This document shows, piece by piece, positions 49,801 to 60,400 of a stretch of DNA of 64,000 nt. Origin of the DNA: Sitta carolinensis. Its lineage: Eukaryota; Chordata; Aves; Passeriformes; Sittidae. The notes beneath the pieces are model-generated. The model was not told where the DNA came from. It searched no databases and was given only the letters and a program-made list of their open reading frames with translations. Both the position numbers and the translations under genes were made by a program. The stretch is from the NCBI GenBank assembly GCA_032173965.1, contig CM063284.1, forward strand, positions 65,346,863-65,410,862. The letters are read 5' to 3'. How positions within the stretch are numbered: position 1 is the stretch's first letter; the number at the start of each line of letters is the position of its first letter.

Positions 49801-52800
49801 ACAGCTCAATGTTTCCCAAACACAGAGCTCACAGACCCTTCCTGAAAAGACTCTCTCAACTGTGAGGGAGACACTCTGCTGTGTCTCTCTTTTCTCAGAT
49901 TGTGTCAATGGGGAAACGAGAACAAGGGGATTTTTGTTTGAGTAACCTTTCAGAGCAGGATATCTGTCTCGCGTTCCCCTATCAGTTGTCACAAGGTGAT
50001 AGCTGGCTGATGTGCTTCAGCTAGTATTCCCTTCCCGGCCCGCTGGCAGCTCTGTGCCACGCTATATGCCGGGGGCTGCGGCGGGCTAGCCGCAGAGCCC
50101 AGCTGACAGGCAGTCCCTGCGGCTGGCCCATCCCTTCACCTGCTGCCACCTCCCAAACACCAGCACCCCAGCTGGCAACCAGGAGGGCAACGGGAAGACA
50201 CAGAGCAGAGAGAGGATTAGAAATAAAGCAAGCAATAAGCTCAGCAGGATGGGGTATGAGAGCAGGAGACAAGCAGTAGGTTGCCCAAATGAGCGGAGAG
50301 TGATATTAATTGCCCTCAGCAAAAGCAAAGAAATGAACAAAAGCCATTTACAGAGGCACAAGACGAAGTCACAGAACCCATTTGCTACTCTGCTAGAATT
50401 GCAGTTGAATAAATATGAGGCAGTGAATCAATCCATTGCTGTGCTGCAAAGCAAAAGAGGCACATTACATGAATTACCCTCCTGAGAACTTCAATAGGAC
50501 CTCGTAGTTATAAATCCTGGCAATATAGCTCAAGTTGCCTCTGAAATACAGACATCAGTAATGCCTGGTCCCGGCTTCCTCATCAGCAAGTTCCATTGTG
50601 TAATTGAGCTGATTATCCAAGGCAACCGACTCAAAACTTCCCTAGGCTGTGCCTGAAATACAATATTACGTAGCAGAGGCACGGCCGCCGCCGAGGTCAC
50701 CAGAACAGCAGAGTGCTTGCACTAACCACAAACGTGCCTGCCGCAATCCCGACTTCTTACAGCAACACAAGGAGCTTAGCAGATCACATTTACAAATCTC
50801 TCTTTCAAGGTATATCTAATTCCTGATATCCGTGATAGACCATGGAGCTCTGCCATGCTGCCAGTTCTGCTACAAGTGTCCCTCTGAGTGGGAGCATTTC
50901 ACCCTGGGGGGAAATTAAAAACCCCCTCAGGGTAAATGGAGTGGTTGAGAGAGGGGTAGGGAGGGTGCATGAATAAAATGAGCAGTGGGACTTCACTGGG
51001 CAGTGGTGTGTGATGGCAATCTCTTTTGCTCCCTGTAAAATACCAGCTCTTGTGTCTGCTTCTTCAGAGTAGTAAACTACAGCTACCAACACAACAGACT
51101 TCATGGGTTTGTGTCCAAAGCGTCAATCCAGTGGCATCTAAGTAAAAGTATTTAATAAGAGTTATGGAGAGTGATAAAGGCAAAACAATACACACAGAGG
51201 AACACTCCAACTAGAATTTCATATTAACACATCTGTTACCTCATATTAAAATCAGTCAGGGAATTTTTATACACATTAAAAGCGATGCAAGCTAAAATAA
51301 TAGCAGAAGGCACAGCTTCTCAAATGTGCTTAAGTTTCATAATGCGATTGTAAAGCATTCTGAAAAACTACCAGTTACAAGAAAAGTACCGCTATTGGTG
51401 GGATGACTGGAAACCAGATGCTCTCGGAGTTTAAATATAGGTGCAGTCAGAAATATGATGTTACTTTTCTTATTTTTGACTCCGATACTTATCTGGTTCT
51501 TGCTGATGTGGTTCTATAATCCTTAATGCATTTATCTTCATGGTGACGGTGCCACAGGAAGAGATTATACAGAACTTATTCAAGGAAGGGGATCTGGATG
51601 CTAGTGCAATACCCTGGTTACACCTCAGCCATTGCATCCTCTGTACTTAAAAGTAATTTTCTACTTGGAGTATGAAGAGCAAAAACATGCAAAATGAAAA
51701 CCATTTCATTGAAAATTTCTTTGATTCTTAACTCTTCAATTAAGAAATGCTCCAAAGAGATTTGCATTCCCCTAATAGTAAGCTGGTTATACGTAATCAC
51801 TGGAAGAATTCCTTTCTTAATTAAAGTGTATAAGGACACAGCAATCAAGTGAGTTTTATTCTCCTGAAACTACCCAAATTTATTTTGATGCTGCACTTAA
51901 AACACTGCCCTAAACCCAGTGCATATAAAATACCATCTGTTTCACGTTTCCTCTTGGGAAATCAGAAGAATCAACAGCAACGACAAAAACAGAAAGAAAG
52001 GCCCAGAGAAAAACCCCTACAAGGGTTGGAGCAGCAAAGCTACAGCCCAGCCACAGTGGCTCTTCGGCACTGCAGAAAGCACGAGCTCACTCTTCTCACT
52101 AATTTCCAAGACTTATTTTGTACTGACAGGGACACACACCCATGAGCCATTAGGGAATGTGCAGTCAAGAAGACATCATAGGGGGAAAAAAAAGCATTTT
52201 TTAATTTATTTAGTAAATTTGTACAGTAAAGCCACATATTTTATGCTGGAATTGGAGAGCAGAGGATATTGCAGATAAAAGTATGAAATTCTTTATCAGT
52301 CAAGAAGTCATTTTAGCAACAGGATCTCTCTCTAGAGGATTAGTCACATGAGAATTTAAGGATAACATAGTACTATGGAATGTAGTTATGTTTGTAATCT
52401 GGTAGTACAAGATTATTCTTTGCTACTTTTCCTTAGGCCACTAGAAATAGCCTTGAGTCCAGCTGTGACCTAAAAATGTTGGGTAAGATCCAGCTCGGGC
52501 AAAAAGGAGAGAATTTATTTTCTGTTCCTCTAAACAAGCTGGACTATGTCCCAAACACAAAGATTCCAATTATGTGCTCCATATTAATCATGCCTGATTA
52601 AGAGATCTAACTTGAAGAGCATGGAGGATCACCACTCATCTATTTTCCCCACTCTTTCTTGCTCCCAAGATACCAGAGTTAATTCTTACTCTCTTCTAAA
52701 TAATCCTTATTTACCATGGTCACTCTTTATAATGGACATCTACAAGTCATTAAAGCATTCTTGGCCTCTGGTGTCTAATCAGTGCTAAAATAGCAGCCAG

Positions 52801-52961
52801 GCAAAGCGAACACTTGGCAGATTGATTTGAGCAGTAGTAGTTAAAAAAGATCATCATCTGAGGACAAACGAGAACAAAAATAATTGCAAAGACAAGAACA
52901 AAGTAGTGTCCAAGAGCTGCATGTGAGAAAAATGCCTGTGGGAGAGATGGATGGAAAGGTT
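49801..52961. other. Upstream flank of NEDD9 with a small CpG-dense patch
   Basis: No exon is recognised. A CpG-dense patch lies at about 50.03-50.13 kb (including GGCCCGCTGG and GCTGCGGCGGGCTAGCCGCA, which has a 7-bp stem CTGCGGC/GCCGCAG) and a shorter one near 50.69 kb (CGGCCGCCGCCGAGGTCACC). The interval 50.2-50.8 kb between them is repeat-free and rich in homeodomain-like TAAT motifs. About 3-4 kb upstream of the NEDD9 CpG island, this is a plausible distal promoter element, but the evidence is compositional only. Confidence 0.4.
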
Positions 52962-53642
52962 TATAGAATCACAGAATCAATTAGGTTGAAAAAAGTCTCT
53001 GAGATCATTGAGTCCAACCCTTGACCAAACACCACCATGTCAGCTAGACCACGGCACTAAGTGCCACGGCCATCTGTGTCTTGAACACTTACAGGACTGG
53101 CGACTCCCGCCCACCTCCCAGGACAGCGAATTCCAATGGGTTGGTTTCCCACTCTTTGCATGAAGAAATTCTTCCTTATGTCCAACATGAACATCCACTG
53201 GACATCTTGAGGCTATGTCCTGTTGCCCTGTTGCTGGCTGCCTGGGAGCAGAGATCAACCCCCACCTGGGTACAACCTCATCTCAGGCAGTTGTAGAGAG
53301 CAACAAGGCCCCCCATTAGCCTCTTTTTCTCCAGACTAAGCATCCTCAAGTTCCCTTGGTTTCCCTTCACAGGACTTATGCTCCAGACCCATCACCAGCT
53401 CTGTTGCTCTTCTCTGGACCTGCTCCAGCACCTTGAACACTTTCAGTTCGAGGCCCAGAAGTGGACACAGGACTTGAGGTGTGGCCTCACCAGTGCCCAA
53501 TACAAGGGGTAACTGCCCTGGTCCTGCTGGCCACACTAGTGCTGATCCAGGCCAGGATGCCATTGGCCTTCCTGGCCACCTGGGCACTGCTGGCTCCTGT
53601 TCACCCGCTGTCAACCTGTGTCCCCAGGTCCTTTTCCGTCGG
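52962..53642 (-). mobile_element. CR1 LINE, 5'-truncated 3' end, abutting the NEDD9 CpG island
   Basis: The plus strand begins TATAGAATCACAGAATCAA (complement of CR1 terminal repeats) and then TGAGATCATTGAGTCCAACC. It continues through ORF2-tail sequence whose minus-strand translation includes QVQRRATELVMGLEHKS, a typical CR1 C-terminal motif. Homology to CR1 stops near CCAGGTCCTTTTCCGTCGGG, where CpG-rich unique sequence begins. The copy lacks the endonuclease and most of the reverse transcriptase and is a dead fragment. It is about 390 bp upstream of the NEDD9 start codon. It belongs to a different CR1 subgroup from the copy at 47.7 kb, judging by block differences. Confidence 0.92.
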
Positions 53643-53892
53643 GGGAAAATAGAGGCGAAAAGGCACCAGCGGGGTGGCGGGGAGAAGGGCCGCCAGCTCT
53701 CGCTCTGTGCGGGGCTCTCGGTCCCTGACCAGAAGCGGAGGGAAAGCGGCTGAAGGCGCCGCGCCCGGTCCCGAACCCGCGGACCCCCGGGCCTCCCCAC
53801 CACCTCCGCACCACCCCTAGCGGCGCCGCCGCGGTCCGGGCGCGGGGGCGGTGCGGGGGCGAGGCCGGCTCGTGCCGAGCGCCGTGCGAGTG

Positions 53893-53952
53893 AAGGCGGC
53901 GCTATGCGAATGAGGGCGGTGATATGCAAATAAGGGCGGTGCTATGCAAATG
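53893..53952 (+). promoter_or_regulatory. Triplicated 20-bp GC-box plus octamer module
   Basis: Three head-to-tail 20-bp units: 53893-53912, 53913-53932 and 53933-53952, each of the form AGGGCGGTGCTATGCAAATG. Units 2 and 3 carry the perfect octamer ATGCAAAT (53924-53931 and 53944-53951), the known POU-factor (Oct-1/Oct-2/Oct-4) site. Unit 1 has ATGCGAAT. Each unit also has a GGCGG Sp-family core. The spacing of 20 bp is close to two helical turns, so bound factors would lie on one face. The module ends 80 bp before the start codon, in the core promoter or 5' UTR. POU binding is inferred. Confidence 0.8.
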
Positions 53953-54005
53953 AGCGCGCAGGGCTGGCGCGGCGGCGCGCGGCGGGCCGCGCAGAGCGCG
54001 CGGGG

Positions 54006-54035
54006 ATGCGGCGGGGCGCGGAGGAGCAGCCATGA
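54006..54035 (+). CDS. Nine-codon upstream ORF overlapping the NEDD9 start
   Basis: ATG at 54006 opens a frame encoding MRRGAEEQP and stops at TGA 54033-54035. The stop shares bases with the main ATG (54032), giving the overlap ATGA. If the transcript starts upstream of 54006, ribosomes could translate this uORF and then either fail to initiate or reinitiate at NEDD9. The uORF start has G at both -3 and -1, a weak to moderate context. Translation is not shown by sequence alone, and the transcription start may lie downstream of it. Confidence 0.4.
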   Translation: MRRGAEEQP

Positions 54036-54043
54036 AGTACAAG
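54032..54043 (+). CDS. NEDD9: NEDD9 first coding exon (codons 1-4, MKYK), partial gene
   Basis: NEDD9 (HEF1, CAS-L) is a Cas-family adaptor at focal adhesions and centrosomes. It has an N-terminal SH3 domain that binds FAK and PYK2, a substrate domain of YxxP sites that recruits Crk, a four-helix segment and a C-terminal dimerisation region. It also activates Aurora A. Here only ATG-AAG-TAC-AAG is seen, followed at once by the donor GTGAGC. The known protein starts MKYK and continues NLMARALYD in the next exon, so the four codons plus a phase-0 donor in a CpG island fit exactly. The start context is GCAGCCATGA, with G at -3. The SH3 exon is not in the window. Four residues are thin evidence alone, and the CpG island and donor raise confidence. 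A gene sharing MKYK by chance is the main alternative. Confidence 0.75.
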
Positions 54044-54440
54044 GTGAGCGCGGCGCGGCCGCGACCGCAGCGCGGGCTGCGGGCTGCGGGCGGGGGTCGG
54101 GCGGCTCGGGGCTCCCTCCGCGCCTCCTCCAGGCGAGCCGTGTGCCCGCGGGGCGCGCAGGTCTCCATTCTGCCCTCCCCTGCGCTGTCTCCAGGAGCAG
54201 CGCCCCAGGCAAGGTGTCCGCGGGGAGTGGGAAACGAGGGGACGGGCTGCGGGGACCCCCGGTGCTGTGTCGGTGTTGGCGGTCGGGGGAGAAGGAGCTC
54301 CCCTGGCTTTTCCCGCTGCTGCCGGCCCTGGATAACGGAGTGAGCCCGGGATCGCGGGAAAGGTGGCGGGGCTGTGCGTGATGGCCAGGCGCGTTTGGGA
54401 CACGTATCCCCGATCCGCCCCGGGAGCTCATTCATCCCCC

Positions 54441-54762
54441 TTCCAGCCGCTTGTGGATGCTTCCTTATCACGGTGCGGTCTTTTTGATGGATCACAAGCG
54501 TGGGGAGAAAAAACACCAATATTTTTAAAGAATATTAAAAATATTAATTTTCCAGCCGCTTGTGGATGCTTCCTTGTCGCGGTGCGGTCTTTTTGATGGA
54601 TCACAAGCGTGGGGAAAAAAACCACTTAATATTTTTAAAGAATATTAAAAATATTAATATTCCAGCCTTTCCAGCCGCTTGTGGATGCTTCCTTATCACG
54701 GTGCGGTCTTTTTGATGGATCACAAGCGTGGGGAAAAAAACCTCTTAATATTTTTTAAGAAT
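54441..54762. repeat. Minisatellite, three copies of a 109-119-bp unit
   Basis: Copies start at 54441, 54550 and 54669, each beginning TTCCAGCCGCTTGTGGATGC and followed by CGGTGCGGTCTTTTTGATGG, ATCACAAGCGTGGGG, an A run and AATATTTTTAAAGAATATTA. Copies differ by only a few bases. The third is truncated at about 94 bp, and the second carries an extra TTCCAGCC-like insertion before copy 3. High identity implies recent expansion or homogenisation, and assembly may have collapsed extra copies. The array begins just after the CpG island, about 400 bp into intron 1. Confidence 0.95.
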
Positions 54763-56105
54763 GGGTGACCTATCCCCTGCGCTAATTCCTATCATCCCCT
54801 CTTATTAAATAATCGCTTTTACCGGAGGGGGTGGTGGTTGGCTGGGTTTGTTTTTTTTTTTCAAAAGGCACAAATGTGAAGCCTTTAATCCTAATATTAC
54901 TCAAAAGCGTCTGGGCAAGGTACAGAATTGCCCACGGGGCATTAGATTACTGTACAGACATACTGTAATCTTGTGCGATTGGAAAAAAAGGGGGAGGGAA
55001 GGAAATTTCCCTGCCAAAAATAACTTCAGCATCAATAAAAAGGTGATTTTGGAAATGTCACACGCTATATACTTACTTGGAGCTAAGTTGCTTTGGAAGG
55101 GAAGTCCATCTCGGTACTAAACTTAGGCAGCGTGGTGTGGAAGAGTGCTGATGCTGTGGCAGTGTGTGTGAGAAGCACGAGTGATACCCAAGTGAACGTG
55201 CATAGATCCTTATGCTCTTCTGTACATCTCTGAGCTCAGACCAACTTTTCAGGCGTCTCTCAAGCCAAACTTTGAGAAAGGTCAGAGTTAAGTTTCCAGA
55301 GCAACTGCCAGTTTCTCCATCTCATGGAAAGACAGGGGAAAAAGAAACTGTGTTAGATGTGGGTTCACAAAAGTAATCCATGGCTTTGACAATTTTGGTG
55401 TGGATCTCATGGCTTTTTTTTTTTTTTTTAATCGTCCTCAAACAGCTCACTGATCTGACATCTGAGATAAAATTCATCTCTTCCCTTCTATCTACTCCAC
55501 ATCTAATAGTCTAGGTAGACTTTATACCTGCCTAGAGTAGCTGTTAGTCTGGGGAGAAAACATCAGGCACTCAAGGGTAGGAGAGCAGTGTCACTGTTAG
55601 TCCAAAGCTCACAAACTACTTCAGGCTGCCCAGGGACAAGCAACACTTGTATCCCAGTAGCAAAACAATGGTCCTGCATAGTTATACAGCTTCCTGATTT
55701 CTTGTGTGTAGCCCAGTGGCACTGCAAAAATAGGGACAGATAAGGTGGCTCAAAGGGGGGAAGCCTTCCCTGCTCTGTTTCCTTCGCCCTGTCTTGTGGG
55801 TATGAGCATTTTGGGTTTGGTTTGTGATTGCATAATTCTAGACAGAGAAGGCTAGACAGAGAAAGAACAAGCCATTAGAAATAAATATATAAAAAGAGAA
55901 GTTTGAGGGGTTTGGCCTCAAAAACCTTTTTGCTAGATTACAATGTTTACTTTCCCTGGGAAAGGTGAAGTAGTTGCACTGTTTATCTGGGACAAACATT
56001 CTTAGATCTATTACTTATCCCTAGATTAATACACAAAGAAAATACCTGCACATTCAGTCTTTCTTCTTGCTGTATTTTCTCTCTCTCTTTTATCTTCCTA
56101 TAGGA

Positions 56106-56109
<4 letters not shown>

Positions 56110-56147
<38 letters not shown>
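56110..56147. repeat. T38 homopolymer in NEDD9 intron 1
   Basis: An uninterrupted run of 38 T after TTTTATCTTCCTATAGGAAA. On the minus strand it is A38, but no AATAAA lies just upstream of it, so there is no sign of a retrocopy. Confidence 0.95.
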
Positions 56148-56148
<1 letters not shown>

Positions 56149-57442
56149 TAATTGTATAGCTGAAATAAAGGAACAGAGAATGCTCATGGCCTGCCTGGGG
56201 ACACACCATCACTTCAGAAGAGGCTTAGAATCCAGGTGCAGATTTGGCCCTGTTTAACTGTTCCCAGTGTTCTTGGGGCCTGTCATTCCTTACTTTCATT
56301 ATGATAGTCCATAAGGCCTCATTGAAAAAAATAATGGAAATACTTATTGTAGTTTAATTCAGAGTTTTAACAGTAGGACAGAACAGGAACTGATTCATAG
56401 GTGAGACCCTGAATACATCTCTCCATCACTCATGACTTTGCTTTCAGTGTGACTAAACCCAAGGTCATTTCTGGTCTAGAAATCCTTTCTGCTACTCAGT
56501 CTACACATTTTTTATTCAGACATTTTCAAAACTTGTTCCCTCCCTTTCTCCTTTATCTAAGCTTCTTTTATTGTCCATTGCATTCTTCCATCTTAATACT
56601 CAAGTCTGAATCCTCTGAAAGGGAAAATTCCTGTGGATTTAAGCAAGTTCAGAATGTTACCGTACATGTCTCTATACCACTGTCTGTCTTTTGCACACTG
56701 TGTGAAATTCAGTGATTATGTGACTATTTAACACAAAGAGATATTTAACCCTAGGTCAGGTCCAGTTCTCTGTGTGCTTCTTAAATGCCTGAGAACACAG
56801 AAGTTCTTTTAACTGAGCTATGGAAAGATGGGGAAGGTTAAGCATAAGAAATACTTGTGTTATTTTGGAGCATTTCTTAGGCCTTCTTGTCTGACTTTCA
56901 GAAACTGATTCCTGTAGGGGTGCAGTTGCATGAGGGAAGCACCTCAGTTCTTTGATGACAACAGCTTGCTTTTGAGCTAAATCCCCATGTACAACAAAAC
57001 TGCACCCCATCAAGTTCTCACAGTATTCTGTAACCCAGGAGGTAGGGGTCAGCCTTTTCTGGAACTAAACCCAGGCCATGATTCCAAGGATGGAGCAGTT
57101 ACAGCTGCTCTGCAGCAACAGAAATACCAGTTGGTCACCATGAGGAGTGAAAGACGTGGATGGGAGAGGGTTTCTCTGGCCACCAATTCCAATGCTCTTA
57201 TCTCAGGCAATAAAAATGCAACAGAAGCAAAAGGGAGAAGACATTATCATAACAAGGCTTTTGTAGCTTGGTGGCTGTTCACATGCAAGACAAAATAAGA
57301 GGGGGAAGGAAGGAAGAAAAGGGGACTTATCTGTTTACTAAAACTTCCAAACAGTTAGTGAAAGAGGGGAGGAAAAAAACCCTGCATTCCTTACCTCATT
57401 TAAGCCAAAAGGAATGACGTAGATGTAAAGTATGAGGTCTTG

Positions 57443-57462
57443 ATTATCTATTTTTAGATAAT
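57443..57462. promoter_or_regulatory. Palindromic pair of GATA-type motifs
   Basis: ATTATCTA and TAGATAAT face each other across four T, forming a perfect 8-bp inverted repeat with two opposed AGATAA motifs. GATA-factor binding is inferred from the motif only. Such pairs also arise by chance in AT-rich intron sequence. Confidence 0.3.
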
Positions 57463-60400
57463 TTGTTGGGCAAGGAAGAAACCTAAATAGGGTTCAAAAT
57501 GCCTGCCATTTGTGCTTAGGCACAATCCTGTAATATATAGACTTGATTACAATGTCTGCATGCCAAGACAAACAAAATAGTGTCCCTGGGAAGAAATACA
57601 ATATTCCCAACCAGAAGTGCTTGTGAAAAGCTGCTTGTAACCCTGGCAATGAAAGACTTTGAGTGTTGGACCATGTAAAAGGAAAAGAACTGTCTGTGCT
57701 TTATTAACCAAATCATCTCTGTTTCATTTATTCCTCATTCCTTTTTGTTTCACTTTTTTTTTCAGTATCTCAGCAATCACAGAGTTGCAATCAAACTCAG
57801 AACTAAATAGGAACTGTAAAACTTTGTAAAATGTAGAAAGAGAGGAACAAATTGACAAGGGGAAAACCTGCACGAGTTTGTGCCGTCTCTCTTACTATCA
57901 TGAGTTTAGAATGGAAGTTTCATGGTTTTTCTCTCACCTGTGCACGTATGGGGTGGCGTGGCTGATGTCTAGCAGTGTCAGGCCTAAGTCAGCAGCAGCA
58001 CTAGTGAGATGTAGCCAGAAGGACTCTCCCATTCCCAAAGCTTGGAGGGCCACTGTCATTTTCAGGTTCTGGCTGTAGCCTCTGTGTGCCCTCCTTCCCC
58101 TCCCATACATGCCCACGGATTTATATTTGTATACTTAATAGAGGTGAGTACCCCAGGGTAGTTGAGAAACTCCCACAATTGTGTTCCCTTGCCCTGCCAA
58201 AGTCTTGGTAGGATAGCAGAGTGCTATTAATTCTGGTTTACATATGGAGCTGCTGAGGCTTAGGGATGTTACAGGGCTTATTTCAGAGGAAGAAGAGCCA
58301 TCGCAAAGCATTACAGCCAACAGCATGTGGGTTTTTTGCCTGATTTCTAAACTTCTATCTTTTTATGCGAACAGCTGCTCCTAAGTAATGTAGCTGTGAA
58401 TCTATTTAATCAGAAACTGGCAGCCTAATCTGTCTCTGTCCGGTAGTTCCTAGTATTTGATGGGGAAGCAGAACTACCAAATGAACAGCCTTCCTTATTT
58501 TTGTAATAGTTCCAATCAGTTTCATTCTTGCTAGTACAAGAGGCATTAGATACTAGTCTGGGGGGTTTTGCTCTTGCTTTTAAGGTCCAGCTAGAGGTAG
58601 CAGGTTGCACCCTAGGCTATCAGTAGGCCTTGAGGTATCTTGTCTCAACTCTACTGATTCCAAACAGTGCCATATTATCAAAATACCTCATCTAGGGTGA
58701 CCTGTCAGATCAGAAAGCAGGAAAAGTGTCTAATAGTAAGGCTTTATGGAAACATCTTCTGGAAAAGAAAAAATTGAAGCACATTTCAGTGGTTATTGTC
58801 CTAGGCTGTAGAACTCTGCTGTTATGCAGGATAAAGGCTAGATGTCGGAGAAGTCTCACAAAGGGTTATTGTGAACTTGTTAATGTGTTGGAGCACAGCT
58901 CCTAAGACTGCAGACAAACTCACCTTTGGAATCTTACCATCTCAAGCCCACAAGTGGGGTTAGAAGACTATACTTGCACTGATATCTGATCACTGAACTC
59001 CTGTGTGTGGTGTCTGAGGAGAAATTTGTATTTAGTGTGTTGCCTGTGCTCCATTATAAGTACCAGAGTAATTGCAGCAAGGCCAAGTGCATCTAGGGCC
59101 ACGTGCATACAAAAGTGTAGAAAACCAGGGGCACAGAGATTCCTGCTTGTCCTATTGCTGTTATTAAAGGTGTTAGGGGCATGGGAGTATCTTCTGCATA
59201 CAATAGATGCACTTAGGTCACTTGAAGGCCAATGTGAAGTCACTTTTTCCTTGCTTATTTTATTTAGACTAACTTATCACAGCATTTAAGTACTTAAATC
59301 CCATTCATACCAACAGCAATTAGGAACCCACCTGTCTCTCATGGTCCAGAGTTTAATTCCATTTTTGAAGCAACATGAGTGCTTCAGAGGAGTATGCACA
59401 GTCTCTGCCTTGGGTGCAACACTTGTGGAGGACCCTTGTCTTGTACTGTTCCCTTTTCTGGCTGCACTTGATAGAGACAAGTAGCTGAACTTCTTAGGAC
59501 ATTAAAGTCTACAGACCTCTGTAGAAACCCACTTTCCGTGACATTTGGAGTCACAAATGCATAAGTCACTTTTCAAAAGGCTTCTTGACATAATTGATGC
59601 TCTCTGAGCATCCATGAAAGCAGTGGACATCTGTTAGAGCAGAGAGACTCTGGCCCCTGAAACGTGCTTTGTGCCAAGCCTTCAGTAGGCTTGATCAGAC
59701 ACTCATCTGGGAATGTACTATGAAAATAGTATTTATGGCAGGTATTGGACAATGTTTACTAAGTCAGGCTGCTGCTAAGTAAAGCTGCATGTAGAGGTAC
59801 CTCTGCCTGTAAATGGCTGCAGCTCTCAGCAGCATCAGTGAAGCTGGGTCACTTTATAGCAGTTTGGAGTGCAGCCTCTGTATATTATTACCTGATTATC
59901 GCAGCCTGCTCTTGGCAAGAGCCCGTTTTCTTTTGCCTTTTGGTCTAGACATTACAGTAGTGGAAACTGTCTTAATTTTAAGGAGCTCATTTTTCCACAG
60001 CACATTGGACGTAGCTTGTGTTTGACATGAAACAGGGCTGCAAAAGCTATAGTTCACACTCCTAGAAACACGAGTGCATAGCATGACAAAAATTGTATAT
60101 TTTTTTTCTCTATAAGGATGAGGCAAATTCTCGCCTTTCTATTTTTATGTTGGTTTTGAAAACACTTTCTTCACAGTCAGAATGGATCAGCCTGCCTGGA
60201 GAAGGAAGAGTAATAAGAAAGGGTTTACTCTACAGGAATGCAGTCAGCATATGAGAAGCCCTTTCTTAATCAGGCATCATTGACAGCAAGGTTGAAAATT
60301 TTAGCAATGGCAATATCATAAATCAGTTGGTAACAACAAATCTTAGAAAATGCTGAAGGAGCCTAGGAGTAATCTCAGTTCTTCCAGTGAATGACCTGCT

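Larger units (their letters stand above)
53643..54400 (+). promoter_or_regulatory. NEDD9: CpG-island promoter of NEDD9 (main isoform)
   Basis: This roughly 750-bp block is extremely GC- and CpG-rich compared with the AT-rich surroundings, and it surrounds the first coding exon. It contains several GC boxes (GGGCGG or GGGGCGG), including GCGCGGGGGCGGTGCGGGGG near 53.84 kb, and no convincing TATA box. This fits a dispersed CpG-island promoter. The transcription start cannot be placed from sequence and is probably between about 53.90 and 54.02 kb. The left edge coincides with the end of the CR1 copy, and the island fades into intron 1 on the right. Several long open reading frames on both strands (up to 205 codons) come from the scarcity of stop codons in GC-rich DNA. 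Confidence 0.85.

Noticed and set aside
49739..49992. Open reading frames rich in Lys or Phe
   Set aside because: They are translations of the A24GGA24 tract in opposite directions.
53336..53929. 197-codon minus-strand open reading frame across the promoter
   Set aside because: Its C-terminal part is the CR1 ORF2 tail and its N-terminal part is GC-rich promoter sequence read backwards. It is a chance join, not a gene.
53817..54519. Long open reading frames (145-205 codons) on both strands in the CpG island
   Set aside because: Stop codons are rare in GC-rich DNA. Composition is Arg/Ala/Pro-rich low-complexity, and the frames overlap one another.
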